Assembly: GCA_030789695.1 (NCBI GenBank)
Contig: CM061142.1
Coordinates: forward strand, 283,218,165 to 283,282,164
DNA length: 64,000 nucleotides
Direction of reading: 5' to 3'
Source of the DNA: Scilla litardierei
Taxonomy: Eukaryota > Streptophyta > Magnoliopsida > Asparagales > Asparagaceae
Below are positions 10,433-21,423 of this stretch, piece by piece. The position numbers and the translations under genes are program-made. The notes below the pieces were generated by a model. It searched no databases, was not told the DNA's origin, and was given only the letters and a program-made list of their open reading frames with translations. Numbering within the stretch: position 1 is the first letter of the stretch; every line of letters begins with the position of its first letter.

Positions 10433-10878
10433 TGCAAAAACCCACAAATCGCCTAAGTTCCACACGGAAGTTCTTGCGGCTGGATTTATTTATAAAAGTA
10501 GATAAAATAAAGTTAAGAAAAAGTCCTAAAAAGTGAAACAAAGGGTTTAGAACATGGGTTGCCTCCCATGAAGCGCTTTTGTTTAACGTCGTTTAGCTCG
10601 ACGCCCGTTGATGATGTTCAAGGCGGACGATAGGGGTGATGCCCAAAATCTGGCATCTCTTCAACTCCAGAGCTTGTGGCTATCGGTGTAGTCAGTGGCT
10701 ATAAGAATATTCACTCAACTACCCTCCCTTTGTCGACAGGATCCGGGGGCTTCTCCCTCAAATTTGCGTCTACCGTCATCTTTTTCAGGATCCGGACCTC
10801 ATCACCGGTGAGGTCCATGGGTTCTTTCCCTTTTCTCCTCGTAGGAGGAGCCTTAGGGAATCCGGGAGGGATCACATG
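10433..10878 (-). other. Spacer between protease and internal promoter of E
   Basis: No coding domain is visible. A motif reading GGTTGCCTCCCATGAAGCGC at 10559-10578 resembles the sequence around the primer-binding region at 53829-53850. In intact Athila/Tat elements this interval would hold RT, RNase H and integrase; here only about 450 bp separate the protease end from the array. Confidence 0.5.
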
Positions 10879-11916
10879 TCACGCGACCGCCTCATCAGCA
10901 ACTTCTTTCTTTGGGGAGCCAACTTGCTCTCCATGGTCTCCCAAGTGGTCCGAGGGATTCATCGAGAGTACTTCCCAGGCACTTGTTTCAACAGCTCTAT
11001 CTTCTTCATTCTCCAGCATACTGATACTAGGATCGTCTGGGGGATTTAGGTGCTTCATCGACAACCCCAAGTCAAATTCGACTTTTTCTTGGCCGACATT
11101 GAGGGAAAGCTTCCCATTCTTCACGTCTATCAAAACTCCGGCGGTTGCCATAAAGGGTCGTCCAAGTATAATAGGGGTGTGCTTATCTTCCGACATGTCC
11201 ATCACCACAAAATCAACCGGTACTTGTACTCCTCTCACATCGACGGGGAGGTCGTCCACTACTCCCACCGAGTACTTGACCGAACGGTCAGCAAGTTGTA
11301 ATGTCATGCCGGTGGGCTCTAAGTCTCCCATCCATATTCTCTTGTACAGCGATAGGGGCATTAAGCTGACGCTCGCTCCTAGATCGACGAGCGCCCTCTG
11401 GATTTGCACTTCCCCAATAGAGCAAGGGATGGAGAAACTTCCTGGGTCCTTGAGCTTGGGCAGATTTGCGCGCTGAATGAGGGCACTGCACTCCGCCGTT
11501 AAGACGACCTTCTCCTTTCTAGAACCCCTTGTCACTAAATCTTTCAAAAAAATTTCATAAGAGGGGATCGTCTCAATATCTTCTAGGAAGGGGATTTGAA
11601 GGCTTAAATCCTTGACCATGGCAAAAAATTTGCCATACTTCTCGTCGATTTTCGCTCGGGCCAGACGTTGTGGAAAGGGCACAACGGGCTTGAATACCCT
11701 CAAATTCCCTTCTTCTCCTTTCTTCTTCTCTTCTTGGGGGGCTCCTTCCGGAGTCACAATCTTTGGCGACGGGGCACCGTCGTCATTAGCTTTTTCAATT
11801 GGCCGCTCAACGGCCAGTGGTGCTTCTGGTTCCCTGGGTGGCACTCTAGTAGGAATTTGTGTTCCGCTCCTCAAAACGATGGCGGACACGTTCTCATGCT
11901 CATGCGTGAGCGCCAA
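10879..11916 (-). CDS. gag-pro: Athila/Tat-type Gag-protease segment, aspartic protease (element E)
   Basis: A 345-codon open frame. Residues 1-70 are a charged linker (SGTQIPTR, then a Pro/Glu/Lys-rich stretch). From about residue 75 the family block VVPFPQRLARAKIDEKYGKF appears, followed by a helical region. The protease domain lies at about 155-285, with ALVDLGASVSLMPLSLYKR as active site (DLGAS, normal for this lineage) and the IILGRPFMATAG motif near its end. It would cleave the element's polyprotein. The frame ends about 50 residues after the protease with no RT following. Upstream frames are broken by stops, so the first Met here is unlikely to be the natural start. Confidence 0.88.
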   Translation of the reverse strand: MALTHEHENVSAIVLRSGTQIPTRVPPREPEAPLAVERPIEKANDDGAPSPKIVTPEGAPQEEKKKGEEGNLRVFKPVVPFPQRLARAKIDEKYGKFFAMVKDLSLQIPFLEDIETIPSYEIFLKDLVTRGSRKEKVVLTAECSALIQRANLPKLKDPGSFSIPCSIGEVQIQRALVDLGASVSLMPLSLYKRIWMGDLEPTGMTLQLADRSVKYSVGVVDDLPVDVRGVQVPVDFVVMDMSEDKHTPIILGRPFMATAGVLIDVKNGKLSLNVGQEKVEFDLGLSMKHLNPPDDPSISMLENEEDRAVETSAWEVLSMNPSDHLGDHGEQVGSPKKEVADEAVA

Positions 11917-12265
11917 GGTCCGATTTACCCCCCCTTGGGTTCACCTCAGGCTGTGGTGGTAATAAATTCTACGGTCTCTGAAGGTTCGCCACTTGCAACC
12001 CCAGTTGGGTCACCTGATCAGTGAGAACTCTCTGTCCCATCTCCAGCTTTAGATTTATCTTCTCCTGGTTGGCTATGTATTGAGTCAAAAGGGACTCAAC
12101 TGGAGAGATGGCCCTCTGCTGGCCGTATTGCTGCTGGGTGGGCTGCTGATTCCTAGGAGCATACTGTTGATACTGTTGTGGAGGTTGTTGCTGCTGAAAT
12201 TGCTGCTGCTGAAACTGCTACTGAGGCCTAGCCGGCTGATATATCTGCTGTTGTTGCTGAGCCGG
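11917..12265 (-). pseudogene. gag: Gln-rich Gag linker of element E, with stops
   Basis: Read on the minus strand this region encodes a Gln/Pro/Tyr-rich low-complexity segment (many CAG/CAA codons), typical between Gag and protease in Athila/Tat elements. At least two TAG codons near 12220 and 12268 stand where CAG would be expected, and more stops lie near 11940. It joins the Gag core above to the protease frame below. Confidence 0.7.
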
Positions 12266-12846
12266 CTATTGATAAGGCACTCCGTAGCTAAGGTTGGGAT
12301 GATTTTGGTTGTTGGGAGAGTAGGCCGGGTTGGAGTTGGTTCGTGGTGGAAAAGGCGCATTCCCTGTAGGATTGTAAAATAATGCGCTCGCCTGATCCAA
12401 CGGTGGTGAGATGTCACCACCGTCGAACTCTCCAAAAACTTCGGACTCCACCGCAGCAATCTGTTGTGAACCGGTGCCACCGGTGCCTACCATCAATGCG
12501 GAGATCTGGATCAACAGTAAGTCAAACTTGCTTGACAATTTGTCGACGTCCTCGACTCTGTGAATGCCTCCAGATCTAGGTGTCGCTCTCTCGTCACACC
12601 ACCGCTCATTGTTGGATGCCATATTTTCAAGAATCTGTCCGGCATCTTCTTCGCTTCTCGACATAAATGACCCTCCAGCCGCGGCGTCCATGGACGATTT
12701 CAGATCGTCCCTCAACCCATTATAGAACAGATTTATGATCTGCCACTTGGGGAGCTCATGGTGGGGACATCTTCGCTGCATCTCCTTGTATCTCGTCCAA
12801 GCTTCATGCAAGGACTCGTGGCTGGCCTGGGAGAAGGAGGAGATCT
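12266..12846 (-). pseudogene. gag: Gag of element E, C-terminal piece (split gene, part 3 of 3)
   Basis: The piece encodes the second half of a plant Retrotrans_gag domain: HEAWTRYKEMQRRCPHH, then a PKW...FYNGL block and a helical tail with DAAAGG. The preceding codons up to 12846 (a QASHES block) belong to the same frame. At 12846 the frame is cut by Sirevirus S1. The 5-bp duplication GATCT lies at 12842-12846 and 40631-40635, and the gag frame continues across at 40636 without gain or loss of a codon. No zinc knuckle is seen, as is usual in this lineage. Confidence 0.92.
12842..12846. other. Target-site duplication of S1 (left copy)
   Basis: GATCT directly precedes the S1 LTR end TGTAATGCCC at 12847. 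The second copy is at 40631-40635, next to the other outer end of S1. It lies within the gag codons of element E. Confidence 0.95.
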
Positions 12847-14709
12847 TGTAATGCCCTACAAGCTACTGCACAAGTACTAGAGGGGGGGTGAATAGTACTT
12901 TAAAAATAACGAGGAGTATAATTCCTAATTATAATGCAAACAACTACCAAATCAATTTGCGGAAGCTTAAATTGAAGACAACAACAAAATTAACAATGCT
13001 AACAAGAGATATTACTGGGTTCGGATCCACCCAAGTCTCCCCGACTTGTTCCCGGTGATCCTACGTCCCAACCACCCGGATCCCCTCCGGATACTTGAGT
13101 TAGAAACCCTAACTCAAGATTTCCACTATGAAATACTTGTGAAAAACCTCCACAAGTCAAATCATACAAAATGTAATTTGTGACTCCCACAACCCGGGAT
13201 CACAACCACACTCTCACAACCGAGAGTGAAACTTACAATTCAAATATGAAATGAAATAAGAAAAAACTTCTTACCGAACAAAATACCTATGCCTTGAGTA
13301 TTGCTTACGAATTAGGGCAAGGATGATTTTGAGGAAGAAGTGGCACCAAACCCTAGCTCCAAGATGTAGATCAGCGATGGAGAGCTTTGGAGATGTTGGT
13401 GACCTAGAATCAAGCACTTGGCTTGGAAGGCTTCACACTCAACGAATCTCTCTTTGGAAGTAAGAGTGAGGAGAGATTCTTGAATGGAATGAATGAGCTT
13501 TGAATGAGCTTGGAATGATTTCTCTTGATCTCTAAACTTGCAATAATATCAGCCTTGGCAGCAATGAATGCAGCCCATCAAGTATATATAGGATAGAGGA
13601 GAGAGAGAAAGAAATTCGAGTCATTAAATACTCCAACGGCTCTTTTCTGAACCCAACTAGTCGGTCAAAGAACAATCACCGACGGACTAGTTCATCAACT
13701 AGTCGGTCGGTCAATTAACGCAAATCGACTAATGAGTGAACAGAGAAAAGATCAAAGCACAGACAAAAGGAACTAGTCGGTCCAAGAAGAGTAGCTGACC
13801 GACTAGTTTCACAACTAGTCGGTCGGTTACTCAACGTAGACCGACTAACAGATAAAACTGAAGTCTGAGCTAAAGATAGACTTAGTCGGTCCAAGAACAA
13901 ATGTTGACCGACTAATTCACCAACTAGTCGGTCACCAAATGAACATAGACCGACTAGCAATAAACAGTAAGTATGGTGAAAATTTGGCATGTACAGTAAA
14001 CTAAACTAGTCAGTCCAAGAAGGAATGTTGACCGACTAGTTCATCAACTAGTCGGTCGATCAATGAACACAGACCGACTAATGATAAACAGTAGCTTAGG
14101 CTCAAATGTGCATGTACAGGAAAAGCTCAACTAGTCGGTCACAGAAGCATCACTGACCGACTAGTTCACAAACTAGTCGGTCGGTGAGTCAACTTAGACC
14201 GACTAACTGTAAACAGTAAAGAGCTTGGAAATGACTGAGAAGAACTAGTCGGTCCAAGAAGCTTTGCCGACCGACTAGATCACCATCTAGTCGGTCAGTT
14301 CTTCTTCTTGAACCAACTAACATGCACAAGAAGTCCCGAATTGAAGCGCGAAGCTTCGGGAAGGATTGTATGGACTTCTACTAAGATATGAGCGTTATGA
14401 AGATTTAAACCGTAAGACCTACTCAAGGCTTAACATTCTACGAAAGAAGCTTAAAGACTATAAATAAAACTTGACGATACCGTCTTCAATAGCTTCAATC
14501 GAATCTTCATGACTTCTACATTGGTCCATAAGCTTCAACGAAGCTTTAGGCATATGATCACGTGCTTTGAGAAGTCTTGAGACGTCGTAATTGATATTCT
14601 TATGAATTTGGCGACGATCTCCATAACTGCGCTCACAAAGTGTTAGTTCACGTTATATTTATGTTTGTTCATCATCCAAAACCAAATCCAGGGAGTCCAA
14701 TATCCAACA
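12847..14709 (-). mobile_element. 3' LTR of Sirevirus-type copia S1
   Basis: The + strand reads TGTAATGCCC...AATATCCAACA, so the element's own LTR runs TGTTGGATATTGG...GGGCATTACA. Its length is 1863 bp. It matches the split 5' LTR (23695-25392 plus 40468-40630, 1861 bp) at about 98.5% by eye. Contents in + order: conserved structured leader (about 13020-13090), a TATA-like TATATATA at 13583-13590 (minus strand), and the palindromic array 13655-14322. Small ORFs here are incidental. Confidence 0.95.
13655..14322. repeat. Palindromic array, GACCGACTAG/CTAGTCGGTC type (S1 3' LTR)
   Basis: About six units of roughly 100-120 bp. Each centres on GACCGACTAG, a short loop, then CTAGTCGGTC, flanked by outer half-sites AGTCGGTCCAAGAA and GACCGACTAA. 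Units are therefore nested inverted repeats. The same array occurs at 24500-25165 in the partner LTR. A conserved segment with GAAGCGCGAAGCTTCGGG follows at about 14343. Confidence 0.95.
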
Positions 14710-15685
14710 TTCTCTCCCTTTTTGGTGATGACAAACCAACATAAATAATAATCAAAAATAATAATTCAAATGAAATTTACTTACTCCCCCTGCATTGATG
14801 ACACGTTAATTCCAATTTAAACAAAAATAATACGCATCAAGCAGACGAGTGAAGTATATAAAATGAGAATCGATTATTGAAATATTGAATACCAAATGAA
14901 GGTTATTGAAATATCGGATTTGAAAATCCATTTATATATCTTAACTCCCCCTGAATCTAACATATCAAATTAGATTCTTGGAATAGTGCTCTAAATTTTC
15001 ATTTGGCACATTGTTATTATTATATCTCTCCCCCTTTGGCATAAGCAAAAAGAGCGGGAGGATAACAACGACAACAACAATGGCCTCAAAATAAAAAAAC
15101 ACGGGAGTCGTAGAATACGACGACGGTTCAAGTGACACCAAAGAGAAAATACGAATAGAATCAAGGCGTGTCAATGAAACCAAAGTCGAAAATCGTAAAA
15201 CGAAATCATCAAAACTCAAATCAAAATTACGGATTGAGTTATGGAATATACTCTCCAATATCAACATTCTTGGTTAATTTAGTGCATGGAAAACAATTCT
15301 ATGTTTCCATAGAAGAAATTTCTATTAAACCAAGTTAATATCGTCGAGCGACGAAATCAAACATCAGAGACATAAAAAAAATTATAAATTTTGCACAATA
15401 TAATGTAATGTCAACTGCGATGTATATAATTATAAAATATGAACCAGAGTACGTCACTGACATAGAAAACATCGATCCACTGATCGATGCACAAAAATAT
15501 ATCAACATATCACAGATATCGGAGTGTCATACACCAACATCAAAAGACATCCAAATACATCATCAAAAATATCAAAATACATCATCAACAGACATCAAAA
15601 TGACCCAAAACCCCACTCTATCCTAACCAAACTCTCTCACACTAGATGTATCATCTAAGGAGCATCAGAGAGTCCTCAAAGAAGC
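14710..15685 (-). other. 3' non-coding region of S1: PPT set and conserved hairpin module
   Basis: Polypyrimidine stretches on the + strand (polypurine on the coding strand) occur at about 14712, 14783, 14945 and 15028; the first adjoins the 3' LTR and should be the primer for plus-strand synthesis. At about 15270-15350 lies a module shared by all four Sirevirus copies: an inverted repeat around ATAGAATTGTTTTCCATGCAC (here on the minus strand) next to a GTCGAGCGAC palindrome. No gene is visible. Confidence 0.75.
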
Positions 15686-17356
15686 TTAAGAGGAACCGGC
15701 AGGATCTGCAGCAGCAGCAGGCTCTGCAGGAGAAGTGGTGGAAACAGGATCAGCAGGGACGTCCGGAATGTCAGCAGGAGCGACGGCAGAAGTGGCAATC
15801 TCTGGAGCAGCAACTGTAGTGGCCTCGGGAGCACCAGTCGGAGTATCCACCGCAGGAGCGGTGGCAACAGGTGTGCTCTCGGGGGCACCAGCAGACGAAG
15901 CAGCAACATCAGCACCAGAAGAGGAAGCACCAGCAGCAGTACCAGAAGGGCCCTCGGGGGCACGAGTGGAAGTACGACAAAGCTCCTCAATGTCCTCCTC
16001 AGCCAACTCATCCATCTCCTCATCCTCAGAAACAGAAGGAGGAAGCTCAACACCCATCAGACGAGCCATACGACAAACTACCTCCTCGGTACGAGCCAAA
16101 CGAGACTCGTGACGACGAAGTAACCGTACGACATCATCAAGGGTGGCAGAGGGAGCAGCAGAGGCAGAGGCAGAGGCAGACGCTGAAGGTGGCGTCCTCT
16201 GAACGTGACGAAGCGCCGCAAGAGATTTCTTGACGGCCGTCGCGTTCAGGGGAGGACCAAGGGGACGCTCATCGTCACGAGGCAAGGGGACACGGAAGTA
16301 ACGGAACACAAGGGTCAACAAGCACGGAAATGGAATGTGAGACGATTTAGAGGACTTGCGAATACACTCGAAAGAATCAAGCTTATCGAGTATAATGCGA
16401 GCCCAATTAATCGAGCTCCCCATGAAGATAGCATAGATCAGCTTCAGAAAAGGCTGGGACGGTAGAGATGAGGAGCCATACTTGGGAAGCAAGCACGACT
16501 TCAGAATCAGGTTTAGGACCCATGCATTCGGTTTGAAAGATTTAGATGGCACGCCAATCATGGCAGGAGGAATCTGATGGAAAATATCAGAAAGGACGGT
16601 CTGATCAAGGGAAGAAATATCGTCAACAGAAATGTCTGAGGGGAGGAGGCCAGACGAAGAGATACCCAAAATCTCTCCCAAGATTTCTGCTGTGAGGACT
16701 ATAGGAGTCCCCAAAACAGTCGTCTCAATAGAGTGGGTCTCATCGTACTGACCCCGGATCCTATTGGCGTAGAATAGCTTCACTAATCGAGGGTAGGGGT
16801 GAGGATTTGCCTTCGGGTCATATCGAAGATAATCGAGAAGACCCGATGACGAAAGAAGATCAGCTAACCCTATGAAGTCACTGAACTGGACGAAATGCTC
16901 CAGAAGCAGCGGACAATGTTCGATACGGTTGTAAGCTGCGAGACACATAGGGTCGTCGTGACACAACGAGATATCGACACCGCCCACCGACATCGGACCC
17001 TTTCCCTTAGGCTTACGGGTAGACGTACGAGGGTGGGAGCTAGACTCGGGATGGGTAGGAGGAGTGGGTTCCCTATGAGTCTCTGTCTCGGGGTTATACT
17101 CGGTGTCGGAATCCGAAGCACCGGGTGGAGTAGGAGCACGAAAAACTACAGGCTTGGTCTTGGGCTGAGATTTGGCTCGGGGTTTCGCAGTCGTCGTCCT
17201 CTTACGCTTAAGAGGAGGCGAAGACGAAGAGGGTTGGGTGGTTTTGGCACGACGTTTCGGAGGGGTTCGCCTAGGTTGATCGAGGTCCGTAGGATTAGGT
17301 TCTACGGTCATCAGCGAGGGGCTAGATGGAGTGATCGGGATACGTGTACGGGCCAT
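15686..17356 (-). CDS. Sirevirus third ORF (env-like/additional ORF), intact, S1
   Basis: This is a 556-codon uninterrupted frame from MARTRIPITP; an upstream in-frame ATG at 17389 is less likely because the S3 copy aligns from this Met. Residues about 1-130 are Pro/Ser/Lys/Arg-rich with nuclear-localisation-like clusters (KRRAK, KRKR). Residues about 140-390 form a conserved globular region with VGGVDISLC, RIEHCPLL, a LVKLFYAN motif and PSKSFKPNAW. The LVK-FYAN pattern resembles the plant transposon-associated protein family found downstream of pol in Sireviruses. A coiled-coil-like stretch (LDDVVRLLRRHESRLARTEE) follows at about 410-440, then an Ala/Pro/Ser-rich acidic tail. No signal peptide or clear transmembrane segment is seen, which argues against a true envelope protein. 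Function unknown. Confidence 0.85.
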   Translation of the reverse strand: MARTRIPITPSSPSLMTVEPNPTDLDQPRRTPPKRRAKTTQPSSSSPPLKRKRTTTAKPRAKSQPKTKPVVFRAPTPPGASDSDTEYNPETETHREPTPPTHPESSSHPRTSTRKPKGKGPMSVGGVDISLCHDDPMCLAAYNRIEHCPLLLEHFVQFSDFIGLADLLSSSGLLDYLRYDPKANPHPYPRLVKLFYANRIRGQYDETHSIETTVLGTPIVLTAEILGEILGISSSGLLPSDISVDDISSLDQTVLSDIFHQIPPAMIGVPSKSFKPNAWVLNLILKSCLLPKYGSSSLPSQPFLKLIYAIFMGSSINWARIILDKLDSFECIRKSSKSSHIPFPCLLTLVFRYFRVPLPRDDERPLGPPLNATAVKKSLAALRHVQRTPPSASASASASAAPSATLDDVVRLLRRHESRLARTEEVVCRMARLMGVELPPSVSEDEEMDELAEEDIEELCRTSTRAPEGPSGTAAGASSSGADVAASSAGAPESTPVATAPAVDTPTGAPEATTVAAPEIATSAVAPADIPDVPADPVSTTSPAEPAAAADPAGSS

Positions 17357-17617
17357 AATCGAGGCACGACACGACGCAAGGAAGATCAAAGAAGCAACCC
17401 TAGCACAACCCTAGGAAATCCAAAACCCTAGAAGCTGAAAATTAGAGAGAAAACCTAACCCTAAACAAGGAAATGAACCCTAGACAGGAGAGGGAGGAGA
17501 GAGGGTTACCCTAGGAGGAAGAACGACGACGATCGGCGGTGGGAATGGTCGGAAATAGGCCGGAAGTCGAAGGGTCTCGAGGGAGGAACGGGGGGTTTTG
17601 AGCAGGAGAGGGGAAGA
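17357..17617 (-). promoter_or_regulatory. Leader of the third ORF in S1
   Basis: Between the palindromic array and the ORF lies a pyrimidine-rich, host-like 5' leader with CCGCCGATCG and several CTAGGGTT blocks. The matching leader in S3 (48740-49057) has the same layout. No clear TATA box was found. The composition suggests separate transcription of the third ORF. Confidence 0.45.
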
Positions 17618-18010
17618 GCGACCGACTAAAATGAAAAAGAGTCGGATAAAACGAGTTTAAGTCGGTCGAAAGCTCAAAAGACCAAACAGTCCCTGTCACA
17701 ACTAGTCGATCACAGTTCAAGCACTGACCGACTAGATCACGATCTAGTCGGTCGGTCAATGAGCTTGAACCGACTAGTTGCAAACAGTGGCTGAATCCAA
17801 GTTTAACTGACAAGAATTAGTCGGTCTGCGTTCATTTACTGACCGACTAGATCTCAATCTAGTCGGTCGGTCACTGAACATGAACCGACTAAAGAGTTAA
17901 GATGGAGAGGAAACTCAAAAAGCTTGAGTTAGTCGGTCTAAGTTCTTCTACTAACCGACTAGATGGGAATCTAGTCAGTTGGTGGTTGAACTGAAACCGA
18001 CTAAATGAGT
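17618..18010. repeat. Palindromic array between pol and third ORF (S1)
   Basis: Three to four units of the GACCGACTAG/CTAGTCGGTC type, the same as in the LTR U3, lie in the 890-bp interval between the pol stop (18248) and the third ORF. S3 has the equivalent array at 48345-48735. The rest of the interval up to 18247 is AT-rich with no gene. Confidence 0.9.
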
Positions 18011-18247
18011 TCAAAAGTTGATAATCAAGTTCTCTCCTCAATACACTTGGACGATACATCGCAATACTCTCAATAATCATCTAAACTACCCCACTAAACA
18101 TCGAAATCTCAAATACGACATTCAAAACATGAATTCGAGCAAAAATTCAAAATATCACATAAATTCCCGAAAAATCCAATAAGTCTAGCATGAATGAAAT
18201 ATTTCGAAATATAATAGCATGCAAGATTATTGAATGAAAAATGAATC

Positions 18248-21200
18248 CTATATCTCGGATTCACCCATAATCCCCAATTCTTGATGCAACCGCACAAAGG
18301 AGTCCTCCTTTAGGGGTTTCGTGAAAATATCGGCGATTTGCTTTTGGGTTTCAACGTACACTAAAATGATGTCCTTTTTAGCAACATGATCATCTAAAAA
18401 GTGGTGTCGGACATCTATGTGTTTCGAACGGGAATGGTGTACTGGGTTCTTGGAAAGACATATTGCACTTTGGTTGTCAACCATGATAGGGCAAGTATCA
18501 CAATTTATACCAAAGTCTTTAAGTGTGTGTCTCATCCAATGAACTTGAGCACACTCGGCACCGGCGGCAATGTATTCCGCCTCGGTGTTTGAAAGTGATA
18601 CGGAATTTTGCTTCTTGGAAAACCAAGAGACAAGTGAATTTCCTATAAAATGGCAAGTGCCACTAGTACTTTTCCTGTCGGATTTGCATCCCGCATAATC
18701 GGCATCACTATATGAGATTAACTCATATGTGCTAGATTTCGGATAAAGTAATCCAAAATCTAAAGTGTAACTTAGATAGCGAAAAATACGTTTTACCGCT
18801 ACTAAGTGAGACTCCTTAGGTTGAGACTGATAACGAGCACATACGCATACGGCAAACATAATATCGGGCCTACTTGCGGTAAGATAAAGTAAACTACCTA
18901 TCATACCTCGATATAGACGAATGTCTACATCCTTACCGCCTGTATCCTTGTCAAGATGCGTATTCGTGCTCATTGGAGTCTTTTTCCCGGAGGCACTCTC
19001 CATTCCAAATCGCTTAAGCAACTCCACCGTATACTTCGTTTGGTGGATGAAGATTGCATCGTCCATTTGGCGAATTTGGAGACCTAAGAAATATTTGAGC
19101 TCACCCATGTGGCTCATCTCAAATTGTTCCTTCATAACATTAGAAAACTCTTCGCAAAGAGCAAAGTTAGTAGCACCGAAAATGATATCGTCAACATATA
19201 TTTGAACTAAAATTATATCATCATTCGAATGCTTAACAAAAAGTGTAGAATCGGCTTCTCCCATTTTAAAATTCAAATCCAAAAGAAAATTCTTTAGGCG
19301 ATCATACCAAGCTCGAGGAGCTTGTCTCAAACCGTAAAGTGCTTTCTTTAGTTTAAAAACATGATTTGGAAATTTTTCATTAATGAAACCCGGAGGTTGA
19401 GAAACGTAAACTTCCTCAACAACATCTCCATTTAAAAATGCACTTTTAACATCCATTTGAAATAATTTAAAATCCTTATGGCATGCAAAAGACAATAATA
19501 ATCTAATTGATTCTAATCTAGCTACCGGAGCGAAGGATTCTTCGAAATCAATACCTTCCTCTTGACGGTAGCCTTGAGCAACTAACCGAGCTTTGTTCCG
19601 GACGACGACTTGGTTTTCGTTGGTTTTGTTCTTGAAGATCCACTTTGTCCCTATGACGGTGTGGTTCTTCGATGGCAATGGAACAAGCTCCCAAACTTCA
19701 TTCCTCTCGAATTGAATGAGTTCCTCCTCCATGGCTAAGATCCAAGCGCTATCTTCGCATGCTTCATTAACACTCTTTGGCTCTATCAAGGAGGCAAAGG
19801 CACAATGATCGAAGTAGTTCACTTGCGATCTCGTCTTGACACTATCATGGATATTGCCAATGACTTGCTCATGAGGATGGTCACGAACGGTATGAAGCCG
19901 TTTGGGAATACCTTGGTCACTAGGAACATTCTCAACAACTTCATTAGATGGGTTAGTCTCAATAGAATCAATAGAATCATTAGGCTTAGAATTATCAAAC
20001 GAATCACATAAAACATCCATAGAATCATTATCATTTGAAATTCTAGTTGGAACAAATCCTTCATTAAATGAGACATGAAGCGACTCCTCGATCGTTGAGG
20101 TTCGTTTGTTGAATATCCGGTAGGCTTTGCTACGTGAAGAATATCCAACAAAAATCCCCTCATCGGATCTTGGATCGAATTTGTCCAAACTACCATACAT
20201 GTTCTTAATAAAACATTTCGAACCAAAAACACGAAAATGTTTAACTTGAGGCAACCTACCAAACAACAATTCATAACAAGTTTGTTTAGTGCCGGGCCTC
20301 AAAAGTATTCTATTAAACACATAGCAAGCGGTGTGTACCGCTTCTGCCCAAAATTGATGGCCAAATTGGCTATCATCAAGCATAGTGCGAGCACACTCCA
20401 CTAGCGTCCTATTCTTTCTCTCAACTACACCATTTTGAGGAGGTGCACGAGGGAAAGAGAAGGTGTGTGTAATACCAATTTCATCACAAAATGTCTCAAA
20501 AGACTCATTCTCAAATTCACCTCCATGATCACTACGAAAAGTGACAATGGTGGTTCCTAAGAGATTTTGTACTTTCTTAACAAAAATTGTGAAGTTTTCA
20601 AAAGCTTCATTTTTATTACATAATGAAAACACCCATGTAAATCTCGAATAATCATCTACGATGACAAGTCCATGTCTTGCATTTCCTAAGGAAGCAACTC
20701 TAGTTGGCCCAAATAAGTCTAGATGTAATAGCTCTAGTGGCCGTTTAGTAGAAATGCTTTTCTTAGGTTTAAATGAAGATTTAGGAAGCTTGCCACGTTG
20801 ACAACAATCACAAAAACTTTTCTTTTCAAAAACGAGCTTAGGAAAACCTTTAATGGAATTTAATTTTGAAAGCTTATAAAGTGTTCCAAAGTTCACATGT
20901 CCAAAGCGTCGATGCCATAAGTGTTGTTCACTTGTGTTGGCAACGAGACATTATTCATAAGACTTAGGAAGATCCAAAATATAAATATCTTTATGACGAG
21001 TGCCGAAAAATAATAATTTATTATTATCTTTTCTTAAAATATGACACAATCCTTTCGCAAAGCTAACTTTGTAACCTTTGTCACAAAGTTGGCTTATTGA
21101 AATAAGATTATGATTTAAGCCATTAACTAGATAAACATCACTAATTAAGGGTTTAGATAGGTTACCCACTTTACCAACACCTATGATGGTTCCGCTCTCG

Positions 21201-21364
21201 TTGCCTCCAAATACCACACGGTTTCCATTAGCAATGGGAACCACTCCGGAGAGCAATTGAGCGTCACCCGTCATGTGTTTTGAACACCCGCTATCGAGTA
21301 TCCAATTCCCCTTAGAGCTAAATTTAAATTTGTTGCTCCTTTTCTTTTTCTTTTCCTTAAGTAC
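18248..21364 (-). pseudogene. pol: Ty1/copia Pol (PR-IN-RT-RH) of S1, one nonsense codon
   Basis: The frame runs from the proposed splice acceptor at 21364 to the stop at 18248 (1038 codons). It opens with a Lys-rich stretch, then the protease site WILDSGCSKHMTG at about residue 21. A TAA at 20951-20953 replaces a CAA present in S3. Then come the integrase zinc region (H...H...CDCC), the core with [14 protein letters not shown] and VVERKN (the D, D, E residues), RT with KSAFLNGD and the YVDD box at 19187-19198, and RNase H with SDADYAG, TEAEYIA and DNQSA. Apart from the single TAA it is open. No ATG precedes the protease in this frame. Confidence 0.95.
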
Positions 21365-21423
21365 CTAAAGATAGAAAATTTCATATCATGGTACCCAAGG
21401 TCATTGGGTCCAAAAGATTAGAC
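21365..21423 (-). other. Candidate 59-nt intron between gag and pol (S1)
   Basis: On the coding strand the segment begins GTCTAATC (donor context AAG|GTCTAA) and ends CTATCTTTAG (acceptor TTTAG|GTAC). It contains the gag stop TAA and further stops. Removing exactly these 59 nt joins the last gag Lys codon in frame to the pol frame. The homologous segment in S3 is 60 nt and does the same. The donor is weak for plants and the length is at the short limit, so this remains a prediction. Confidence 0.55.

Noticed and set aside
10676..11476. 266-codon + strand ORF
   Set aside because: It lies antisense to the protease frame of element E and has no domain; a shadow of the conserved minus-strand frame.
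13655..14322. Regularly spaced repeats resembling a CRISPR array
   Set aside because: The repeats are short inverted pairs in plant LTRs, the spacers are near-identical between copies, and no cas genes exist; the context is a retrotransposon U3.
15686..17356. A true envelope glycoprotein
   Set aside because: No signal peptide or convincing transmembrane helix is visible; env-like is used only for the genomic position.
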